Assembly: GCA_022508865.1 (NCBI GenBank)
Contig: JAFLUK010000031.1
Span: 1 to 12,725, forward strand
DNA: 12,725 bases
Direction: 5' to 3'
Origin: Oscillospiraceae bacterium
Lineage (GTDB): Bacteria; Bacillota; Clostridia; Oscillospirales; Acutalibacteraceae
The notes beneath the pieces were generated by a model, which was not told the origin of the DNA, made no database searches, and saw only the letters and a list, made by a program, of their open reading frames with translations. The first letter of the stretch is position 1. Each line of letters starts with the position of its first letter. Of this stretch, positions 7,830 through 12,725 are shown piece after piece. The position numbers and the translations under genes were made by a program.

Positions 7830-8114
7830 TTATTCCTTATCCTCTTGCTTTTTATTTGCAATATATTCTGACTTTCTCTTTTTAGCTCTTTCTCTTTTCT
7901 CCTTTTTTCGTGCCAGATATTCGTCACTTCTTTCAGGCTTTACACCTGAAGCTTCCAGTGCTCTTGGCCAGGGGCCGAGATGAGATTTTATCATCATCAC
8001 TTCATATTCCGAAAAGTCCGATTTTTTAGGCAGGCGGTTTTCTTCATTAAATTTATTTTTCAACAGGTCAATGCACTGCTGTTTTGTCAACTTATCCTCT
8101 ATTTTTTTATTCAT
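7830..8114 (-). CDS. Small basic protein with homing-endonuclease-associated repeat
   Basis: A 94-aa cytoplasmic-looking protein without signal or membrane segment. Residues about 9-60 form one helical module ending in RLPKKSDF, then SHLGPWPRALEASGVKP (44-60), which resembles the homing-endonuclease-associated repeat (HNH_repeat) found beside HNH nucleases and in small DNA-binding proteins. No HNH catalytic motif is present. The rest (61-94) is a very basic Lys/Arg/Glu helix, suggesting nucleic-acid contact. The ATG at 8114 is preferred over an upstream TTG because AAAGG lies 8 nt before it and it overlaps the upstream stop as ATGAATAA. It sits between two surface-protein genes, 4 bp ahead of the alpha-barrel gene. 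Its role in a transport operon is unknown; regulation is a guess. Confidence 0.6.
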   Translation of the reverse strand: MNKKIEDKLTKQQCIDLLKNKFNEENRLPKKSDFSEYEVMMIKSHLGPWPRALEASGVKPERSDEYLARKKEKRERAKKRKSEYIANKKQEDKE

Positions 8115-9225
8115 AAATATAACCTTTAGTACCAATATTTGTTTCAATTAAGTCCCGGTTTATCCATTTATGAATTATCGTTCCTGTAGCAATGTTGAGA
8201 GGCTGTTTGTTAAAGGAAGCAAAGTATAGCTGATTTTCGCTGATAGTAATTATTTTTGCAAGGTACTTTTGAATAAGAGTTACGTCCTGGATATTAACCT
8301 TGTTGTCTCCGTTTACATCACCGTAAATACCGGAAATTCTCTTTGTATTGCAATAAATACAGCTGTCATTATCAAACATACAGGCTTCATCAAACTCCTC
8401 CGTGCCCTTATTACACACTGCTTTGTGAGTGCCGTCGCCATAAGATGTATAATTATAGATATGGTCTTTGTGGTTTTCTGCCTGTTCAAGGGATTTTAGC
8501 CCGCTATCAATCTGACTTTTTGTTAAATTCCAGCAACAAAGAAGATTATTACAGTATTCATATGCTTTGCCGTAATTTTCCTCTGTTTTTTCTGCATTAA
8601 TATCAGCTATTTTCTTTATAAGTTCGCCCCTGTCTGCAAAGGTGTTTGTGGTTTCAAAGGGACAAAATCCCCAACTTACTCCAATATCTTCACCATATCC
8701 GTAGAGGGAATACTGCAAGCGGACAACACTGCCGTTTTCAAAGCACATACCATCGGAGCTGTCACTGCCAACATAAAGTTGACCTGCACCTGCATTTGTG
8801 GTGTGGTTGTCAACAGTAAACTGCCACCCGCCGTAGAATGAATAGTCGTAACCCGAAAGTGTATCAACCTTGTTTCTTTCACCTATAGTATAGTCAAGAG
8901 CCTTTTGGATATCGTCAGGTATTTGTTCCTTTGACCAACCATCAGGCTCACCGCCGTCAATTATACCCTCAAGATAGTAGTTTGACATATCACCGCTATA
9001 TGTACTTTTTTCTCCTAAAACACTCTCCATAATCTCCGCCAGGGAATTTTCCTTATTATAACCCACCTTAACAGGCTCCTGCACAAGGCCCTGATTAAGG
9101 GTAATTTTTTCCACTGTCATATAAATATATCCGTCATAATCCTGTGAAAGTGCCCCGACCTTTACCGAAAATGATGCTGTAAACATAAGTATAACAGCAA
9201 CTAATACCATAAAAAATTTTTTCAT
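8107..9225 (-). CDS. Secreted DUF4430-type protein with dockerin-like C-terminus
   Basis: A 372-aa exported protein and the first gene after the cobalamin riboswitch. The signal peptide is 1-25 (Lys-Lys then a hydrophobic core, GA at 24-25). Residues about 33-190 form a DUF4430-like (transcobalamin C-terminal-like) domain: GGWQFTVDN at 132-140, ENGSVVRLQYSLYGYGEDIG at 163-182. A helical region (about 196-250) and a Cys/His-rich segment follow, with His267, Cys271, Cys282, Cys289 and Cys292 as possible metal or disulfide ligands. Then comes a dockerin type I calcium-binding repeat, GDVNGDNKVNIQDVTLIQKY (302-321). A second copy (about 335-357) is recognisable but has lost its Asp ligands. Dockerins attach proteins to cohesins on scaffolds or the cell surface. 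The ATG at 9225 has RBS AAGGGAGA 5 nt upstream. Corrinoid binding is inferred from fold and regulation. Confidence 0.8.
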   Translation of the reverse strand: MKKFFMVLVAVILMFTASFSVKVGALSQDYDGYIYMTVEKITLNQGLVQEPVKVGYNKENSLAEIMESVLGEKSTYSGDMSNYYLEGIIDGGEPDGWSKEQIPDDIQKALDYTIGERNKVDTLSGYDYSFYGGWQFTVDNHTTNAGAGQLYVGSDSSDGMCFENGSVVRLQYSLYGYGEDIGVSWGFCPFETTNTFADRGELIKKIADINAEKTEENYGKAYEYCNNLLCCWNLTKSQIDSGLKSLEQAENHKDHIYNYTSYGDGTHKAVCNKGTEEFDEACMFDNDSCIYCNTKRISGIYGDVNGDNKVNIQDVTLIQKYLAKIITISENQLYFASFNKQPLNIATGTIIHKWINRDLIETNIGTKGYIYE

Positions 9226-9240
9226 AACAATCTCCCTTTC

Positions 9241-9279
9241 TTAATAAAAAAATAAAGCTCCCTGCCATAGCAAAGAGCT
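9241..9279 (-). terminator. Riboswitch expression platform: intrinsic terminator
   Basis: On the minus strand AGCTCTTTGC pairs with GCAGGGAGCT (9279-9256) to give a 10-bp stem including two G-T pairs, with a TATG loop. It is followed directly by TTATTTTTTT. It lies 15 nt upstream of the first gene's RBS-to-start region and about 100 nt downstream of the cobalamin aptamer, where a ligand-controlled transcription terminator is expected. A heptamer GTAAAGA (9354-9348) upstream can pair with TCTTTGC of the 5' arm and is a candidate antiterminator. Confidence 0.85.
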
Positions 9280-9375
9280 GTGATAACAAATACAAGGATT
9301 TACACCAAAATGCAAAATAGCATAATATCCCCAAAAATATTCACCCTTCTTTACCCAAAAGTGACAGAAACAATA

Positions 9376-9490
9376 AAAACACATCAAGTCATCTGGCTTA
9401 AGGAAAATAAATTTTCTATAAATTCATTCCTATCACAGTAATGGAAGTTGCATCGGATTTTCACCGTATTTCCCTTGTCTGTATTTTTTA
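9376..9490 (-). ncRNA. Cobalamin riboswitch
   Basis: Read on the minus strand, the region contains the conserved blocks of the B12 aptamer in order and with normal spacing: GGGAA (9474-9470), GGTGAAAATCC (9465-9455), ACTGTGA (9439-9433), a variable AT-rich arm, and the B12-box version AAGCCAGATGAC (9399-9388). CAAG (9477-9474) pairs with CTTG (9388-9385) to close the core helix, with ACA/TGT outside it. It lies on the same strand as, and upstream of, the seven-gene uptake operon, with a terminator between aptamer and first gene. The expected logic is repression of the operon when adenosyl- or other cobalamin is plentiful. Motifs are seen; outer boundaries are approximate. Confidence 0.92.
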
Positions 9491-9503
9491 TTTAATTTTA
9501 ACA

Positions 9504-9531
9504 TTTATAAGAGGCTAAAAACTCACACCAA
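9504..9531 (-). promoter_or_regulatory. Weak candidate promoter directly upstream of the riboswitch
   Basis: TTGGTG (9531-9526) and TATAAA (9509-9504) with a 16-nt spacer would start transcription near 9497, just before the aptamer. The boxes are poorer than those of the candidate promoter at 9689-9717, so either or both may drive the operon. Confidence 0.35.
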
Positions 9532-9534
9532 AAA

Positions 9535-9675
9535 TTATTCCATATCAATGGCATTTTTAGTCTCAAGGAATTTTGACCTTTTTCTTTTATATTTACGAAT
9601 AAAGGCAATCCTTTCTTCCATGGTTTTCTCTGAAATCTGCAATTTGTTCCATAATAACCATACCTCATAGTACAT
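9535..9675 (-). CDS. Possible small ORF, 46 aa, unknown
   Basis: An ATG-to-TAA frame of 46 codons beginning MYYEVWLLWNKLQISEK and ending in a basic stretch (about 28-35) and FLETKNAIDME. I do not recognise it. The amino-acid composition looks protein-like: an aromatic N-terminus, then an amphipathic, Lys/Arg-rich helix. There is no Shine-Dalgarno before the ATG, and the nearby promoter would leave only about 7 nt of leader. It could be a near-leaderless peptide, a remnant of a decayed gene, or chance. An in-frame ATG at codon 19 is an alternative start with no better RBS. It ends 45 nt before the riboswitch on the same strand. Confidence 0.3.
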   Translation of the reverse strand: MYYEVWLLWNKLQISEKTMEERIAFIRKYKRKRSKFLETKNAIDME

Positions 9676-9688
9676 TACTTATAGTTTA

Positions 9689-9717
9689 ATTATATAACAA
9701 TTTTCTATGAAATGCAA
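9689..9717 (-). promoter_or_regulatory. Strong sigma-A-type promoter upstream of the riboswitch operon
   Basis: TTGCAT (9717-9712) and a perfect TATAAT (9694-9689) with an ideal 17-nt spacer. Transcription would begin near 9682, giving a leader of about 455 nt that contains the 46-codon ORF, the cobalamin riboswitch and its terminator before the first gene at 9225. No terminator is visible between the upstream gene (ending 9758) and this promoter. Confidence 0.65.
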
Positions 9718-9757
9718 TAAATATTTCCTATATGTAGTCTTACCACGGGCAGATAAT

Positions 9758-10366
9758 TTATGCCTCGTCCTTATAGTCCTCTTTGCCAAGGGTAATTATT
9801 TTTTCCTTTTTAGCCAAACTTTTCAGAACTTTGTTGATGTACAGTGCTGTAAGCAAATCGGAAACACCATTTGCAACCAGTGCAATACCTGAAAAAATCA
9901 TAAATGCCACTGCTCCGAAAAACGGATTGAACACAATAATAAATCCCATTGCAATCATTAGAACAGCTACAATAAGTACTACTCCCCAAAATTTAGCGCC
10001 AATTCGTGCAAGATCAATGCTGTACTGGATTTTCATCACGCCGTCAATAATCAGCACACAACCAAAGAAAACTGCAATTATATTTTGAAAAAATTCAGGA
10101 TTAATAAAAATTGAAACTCCGCCGATTATTAGTGCAATTGACATTACAAGTCCGTAGGAACCGAAAATTTCTTCTCTAACCTGACTAAAATACATAAACA
10201 GCTTGATAATGCCCCATACACAAAGAAGGGAAGCCGTAATATAGCAAATCAGCTTAATAGATGAATTTGGCATAAATATAAACATTGCGCCAACAACTAT
10301 TAGTGCAAGAGCGGTAAAGATAAAATCTCTCTTAAAGGTTTTTACTTTATTTTTTCTTTCACTCAT
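9758..10366 (-). CDS. HdeD/DUF308 family membrane protein
   Basis: A 202-aa protein with a short basic N-terminus and six hydrophobic helices (about 15-33, 36-56, 70-88, 92-112, 126-146, 150-172), then a charged cytoplasmic tail. The repeated Gly-containing helix pairs, such as IALIIGGVSIFINPEFF (76-92) and VLIVAVLMIAMGFIIVFNPF (129-148), are typical of the DUF308/HdeD family. That family is named for the E. coli acid-resistance membrane protein; its biochemical function in Firmicutes is not established. Length is normal for the family. The start ATG has AAGGAAG 7 nt upstream. It follows the NUDIX gene by 14 bp and shares its transcript. No link to the corrinoid operon downstream is evident beyond sharing the strand. 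Confidence 0.85.
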   Translation of the reverse strand: MSERKNKVKTFKRDFIFTALALIVVGAMFIFMPNSSIKLICYITASLLCVWGIIKLFMYFSQVREEIFGSYGLVMSIALIIGGVSIFINPEFFQNIIAVFFGCVLIIDGVMKIQYSIDLARIGAKFWGVVLIVAVLMIAMGFIIVFNPFFGAVAFMIFSGIALVANGVSDLLTALYINKVLKSLAKKEKIITLGKEDYKDEA

Positions 10367-10380
10367 ATTTATACTTCCTT

Positions 10381-10884
10381 TTAAAGCTCAAAGGCTTTTT
10401 TTATACTGTCGTAGTGGAGAAAAATGCCCTCTTTTGCAAACTCCTTTATCTGATCTATATCAGCCAGCATAAAGCCTGTTGTTTCTCTCTCCTGATTGCG
10501 CACATCTTCTTCGGTGAAATCCAGAGTAAAGCGGTAAACATCTACAAAGTAGTTGTCACCCTCACCGGGATTTTCTCTGTGATATGTAAAAAGATACTCC
10601 TCTTTTCCCTTTGTAACATCAAGCCCTGTTTCCTCCAGCACCTCACGTCTTACGGCATCAACAGAGCTTTCACCTGCCATTGCCGCACCTCCGGAAACCT
10701 CCCACCAACCGGGAGCCCAAGCCTTGTCCATTGCTCTTTTTGTAATGAGAAATTTGCCGTCTTTTCTGCAAACCACACCAAGGACTGTCAGGTGATATTC
10801 GTCATCCTTCAAAATCCAATTGTTTCTCTCCATTTTTCTTCCCGTAGGAATTTTGTTTTTATCGTATATATCCCAGTATTCCAT
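10381..10884 (-). CDS. NUDIX hydrolase
   Basis: A 167-aa cytoplasmic protein with one NUDIX domain. The full Nudix box G-x5-E-x7-REVLEETGL occupies residues 66-88, with all metal-binding Glu residues present (Glu81, Glu84, Glu85). The N-terminus (WDIYDKNKIPTGRKMER, 4-20) followed by EYHLTVLGVV resembles the isopentenyl-diphosphate-isomerase-like NUDIX subgroup. The Cys/Glu residues diagnostic of the true isomerase are not evident, so a nucleotide or other diphosphate hydrolase is more likely. The substrate is unknown. The ATG at 10884 is chosen because AAGGAG lies 5 nt upstream; longer readings start within the promoter leader without an RBS. It has its own promoter at 10927-10955 and precedes the HdeD-family gene. 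Confidence 0.92.
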   Translation of the reverse strand: MEYWDIYDKNKIPTGRKMERNNWILKDDEYHLTVLGVVCRKDGKFLITKRAMDKAWAPGWWEVSGGAAMAGESSVDAVRREVLEETGLDVTKGKEEYLFTYHRENPGEGDNYFVDVYRFTLDFTEEDVRNQERETTGFMLADIDQIKEFAKEGIFLHYDSIKKAFEL

Positions 10885-10926
10885 TTTATCTCCTTCTTTC
10901 CCAAAACACAAAATCAACTAAACTTG

Positions 10927-10955
10927 ATTATATCCCAAAACACTGTAAAAGGCAA
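10927..10955 (-). promoter_or_regulatory. Sigma-A-type promoter for the NUDIX-HdeD unit
   Basis: TTGCCT (10955-10950) and a perfect TATAAT (10932-10927) with a 17-nt spacer. The start would be near 10920, about 36 nt before the NUDIX ATG. The -35 box and part of the spacer lie inside the inverted repeat at 10942-10966. Confidence 0.75.
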
Positions 10956-10966
10956 ACTTTTACAGT
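10942..10966. repeat. Perfect inverted repeat over a stop codon and a -35 box
   Basis: ACTGTAAAAG (10942-10951) and CTTTTACAGT (10957-10966) form a 10-bp perfect dyad around a 5-base centre. It covers the stop codon of the phosphoesterase gene (10960-10962) and the -35 element of the NUDIX promoter. On the minus strand it is followed by GTTTT, so it may be a weak terminator, an operator, or both. Confidence 0.6.
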
Positions 10967-11859
10967 AAATTTCTTTTGCCGTTTTCAATAAGTATTGTGA
11001 CAAATTCAGGATTATTAAAAAGCCTTGGAATAAGAATATTGTACAGAGGGTAAGCAATGCCCCTGCTGACAATCATTGTTGAATAGGCAAAGCTATAGAG
11101 TCCTCCCGAAAATTTTGGAAAAAATCCTTTATGACCCAGTAATCCGTTTTTGATTTTTGGTAAACGGACTATTCCGCCATGCTCATGACCGCAGAGTATC
11201 AAGTCAAATCCGCATTTGCTGTAACTCTTCGCATATATGGGAAAATGCGCCAGTAAAACTCTGAAAAGGCTTTTGTGGGAAATATCATTGAGTCTTCTGA
11301 TTTGGTCAACAGCCAGGGAATTGCCTTTATCTTCATCGGTGTCTTCTCTGTCATCATTATAATTAATACCGCAAATCTGAATTCTGTTTTTATTTATACT
11401 AACAGTAGCAACATCATTATCAAGAACAGTTACTCCCATTTTTTTAAGCTGATTGTAAAACAACTCTGTATCTGTCAGTTGTTCATCGTGGTTGCCTGGT
11501 GCAAAATAACATTTATATTTCTTTGAAAGAATTTTTATTAATTCCAATGCCTTTTTTGTCCCTGTGTGTCTATCCGCCATATCACCACCGAGGAACACTG
11601 CATCGGGGGAAATTTTTTCCGTAAGCTGAATAATTCTTTTTCCGTTTCGGCCATTGTGAAAATCAGATATAAACACCGCCTTTATGGGCCTTATTATTTT
11701 ATCTGACTTAACAGTATAAGAGACAGATTTTATCCTGCTGAATATGATGTCGCAAATACCGATTACAAACACAACTGCAGCTATTGTAATAAAGACAAAA
11801 CCTTTTGTATAGTGAAGCACCTTTTTATATATAGTCAAAAAATCACCGGCCTGTTGCAT
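10960..11859 (-). CDS. Membrane-tethered metallophosphoesterase (YkuE/YaeI-like)
   Basis: A 299-aa calcineurin-like phosphoesterase with one N-terminal membrane helix (about 20-40) placing the catalytic domain at the membrane. All metal-binding signatures are present: SDFH at 65-68, GGD at 91-93, GNHD at 122-125, LAHFP at 203-207 and GHEH at 224-227. This order and spacing are typical of the dinuclear-metal family. YkuE-like members act at the cell envelope, but the substrate here cannot be told. The C-terminus (TMIVSRGIAYPL..., about 261-272) matches this subgroup. The ATG at 11859 has no convincing RBS; a TTG seven codons in or a GTG 13 codons in are alternatives. It lies 23 nt after the aminopeptidase gene and is probably co-transcribed with it. 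Confidence 0.92.
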   Translation of the reverse strand: MQQAGDFLTIYKKVLHYTKGFVFITIAAVVFVIGICDIIFSRIKSVSYTVKSDKIIRPIKAVFISDFHNGRNGKRIIQLTEKISPDAVFLGGDMADRHTGTKKALELIKILSKKYKCYFAPGNHDEQLTDTELFYNQLKKMGVTVLDNDVATVSINKNRIQICGINYNDDREDTDEDKGNSLAVDQIRRLNDISHKSLFRVLLAHFPIYAKSYSKCGFDLILCGHEHGGIVRLPKIKNGLLGHKGFFPKFSGGLYSFAYSTMIVSRGIAYPLYNILIPRLFNNPEFVTILIENGKRNLL

Positions 11860-11882
11860 TGGTATTTATGCTTAATCTTTGC

Positions 11883-12725
11883 TTAGAAAGCCCAGTTTCC
11901 ATTCTTGAAAATTTCTACTCTTTCCCCTGATTTTGTAACGGCAGTAATGTTCATATCCTGATTGCCAATCATAAAGTCAACGTGAATAAGACTGTCATTT
12001 ATACCGCATTGTCTGCACTGTTCAAGTGTAAGCTTTTCGTAACCCTCAAGACAATTGGTAAAGCCCTCTCCAAATGCAAGGTGACAAGCAGCATTCTCGT
12101 CAAACAAAGTGTTGTAAAACAGGATTTCACTGTTTCTTATTGGTGAATTGTATGGAACAAGTGCAACCTCACCAAGGTAACCTGCGTTTTCATCCATTGC
12201 GATAATAGACTTGAGCAGTTCTTCATTCTTTTCAGCCTTTACTTCAACAGCCTTGCCATTTTCAAATCTTACAGAGAAATTCTCAATAAGCTGTCCCTGA
12301 TAGGAAAGTGGTTTTGAAGCGTACACAATGCCCTCTGCAACACCCTTTTTGGGGGTGATGAAAATTTCTTCCGAGGGGATATTTGCATTAAATTCTATGT
12401 TGCTTCCCAGAGTTTTCTCACTGCCCCCAAGGAATTTTGCATTTTCTATCATACCAACTCTGAAGTCAGTACCGTTTGAGGATTTATACTCAAGGGTTTC
12501 TATTCCCAGTGAATTAAGATAACGGCATCTTTCTGCCAAATCTTTATTGTGCTCCTCCCAGTTTTGGATAGCATCCCCCTCTGCTCTTGAGGTATAAAGA
12601 ATAGCATGCCACAGTTTTTCAATTGCGGTGCTCTTTCTTTCATTTGGGAATACCTTTTTTGCCCATTCAGCACCGGGCACGGCGGCAATACACCACTGGT
12701 ATTTATTATCCATTAAATCACGATA
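11883..12725 (-). CDS. M29-family aminopeptidase, 5' end beyond the window
   Basis: The C-terminal 280 or so codons of a cytoplasmic, metal-dependent aminopeptidase (family M29; AmpS/PepS/AmpT). The frame stays open to the window edge, and full members are about 410 aa, so roughly 130 N-terminal residues are missing. The ATG at 12713 is internal, not the start. Counting from that Met, the expected ligands are Glu116 (in IPSEEIF), Glu182 (in GEVALVP), His211 (in FDENAACHLAFG), His244 and Asp246 (in HVDFMIG). Their spacing (66, 29, 33, 2) fits the family as I recall it. The residue at His+7, a Tyr in characterised members, is Phe218 here. It is followed by the metallophosphoesterase gene on the same strand. 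Confidence 0.92.
   Translation of the reverse strand, partial: YRDLMDNKYQWCIAAVPGAEWAKKVFPNERKSTAIEKLWHAILYTSRAEGDAIQNWEEHNKDLAERCRYLNSLGIETLEYKSSNGTDFRVGMIENAKFLGGSEKTLGSNIEFNANIPSEEIFITPKKGVAEGIVYASKPLSYQGQLIENFSVRFENGKAVEVKAEKNEELLKSIIAMDENAGYLGEVALVPYNSPIRNSEILFYNTLFDENAACHLAFGEGFTNCLEGYEKLTLEQCRQCGINDSLIHVDFMIGNQDMNITAVTKSGERVEIFKNGNWAF

Noticed and set aside
7826..7927. 34-codon N-terminal extension of the alpha-barrel surface protein
   Set aside because: It is Lys/Arg-rich, would bury the signal peptide and overlaps the preceding gene; the ATG at 7825 has a proper RBS.
8107..9225. Cellulosomal carbohydrate-active enzyme because of the dockerin
   Set aside because: No glycoside hydrolase or carbohydrate-binding domain is visible; the main domain is DUF4430-like and the gene is under a B12 riboswitch.
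9134..9334. 66-codon frame on - covering the leader terminator
   Set aside because: It overlaps the signal-peptide region of the first operon gene in another frame and runs through the terminator hairpin; no RBS.
9226..9757. Mobile element remnant or CRISPR in the long intergenic region
   Set aside because: No terminal repeats, target-site duplication or repeat-spacer pattern; the region is explained by promoter, riboswitch and terminator.
10414..10968. 184-codon open frame on + opposite the NUDIX gene
   Set aside because: Antisense to the Nudix box and crosses the promoter region; no RBS and no domain seen.

Overview
The window reads like a low-GC Gram-positive of the class Clostridia, probably a gut Oscillospiraceae/Ruminococcus-type bacterium. 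This is inferred from the AT-rich composition, strong purine-rich ribosome binding sites, dockerin-type sequence, single-membrane surface anchors, ECF transport genes and sigma-A-like promoters. No species can be named. Every position is covered by one of four transcription units, and there are no rRNA, tRNA, CRISPR or transposon features.

Left end, + strand (about 1-2607): a promoter, glutaminyl-tRNA synthetase (glnS), a hairpin terminator, then a short-chain dehydrogenase whose active-site region carries the signature of YmfI, the EF-P 5-aminopentanone reductase. A bidirectional terminator at about 2578-2607 separates this unit from the convergent operon.

Centre, - strand (9717 down to 2606): a seven-gene operon and the highlight of the window. 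Its leader holds a cobalamin riboswitch (about 9376-9490) followed by a 10-bp hairpin plus T-run just before the first gene. The genes are, in order: a secreted DUF4430-type protein ending in a dockerin-like repeat; a 94-aa basic protein with a homing-endonuclease-associated repeat; a membrane-anchored alpha/alpha-barrel (prenyltransferase/squalene-cyclase-repeat) protein; a membrane-anchored DUF4430 protein; EcfT; a fused double ATPase EcfA-A'; and an S component. DUF4430 is the transcobalamin-like C-terminal domain and the alpha/alpha barrel corresponds to the N-terminal domain of intrinsic factor/transcobalamin. The operon therefore looks like a bacterial corrinoid capture system, with the two halves of an intrinsic-factor-like clamp made as separate proteins with opposite anchors and coupled to a dedicated ECF importer. 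The riboswitch independently points to cobalamin. Neighbouring genes overlap or nearly touch and most have good RBSs, so they are probably translationally coupled.

Right, - strand: a two-gene unit (NUDIX hydrolase then HdeD/DUF308 membrane protein) with its own promoter at 10927-10955. Upstream of that lies a membrane-tethered metallophosphoesterase, preceded by an M29 aminopeptidase whose 5' end runs off the window. A perfect 10-bp inverted repeat lies over the phosphoesterase stop codon and the -35 box of the NUDIX promoter.

The only gap over 300 bases is 9226-9757. It holds the riboswitch, its terminator, two candidate promoters and a possible 46-codon ORF.
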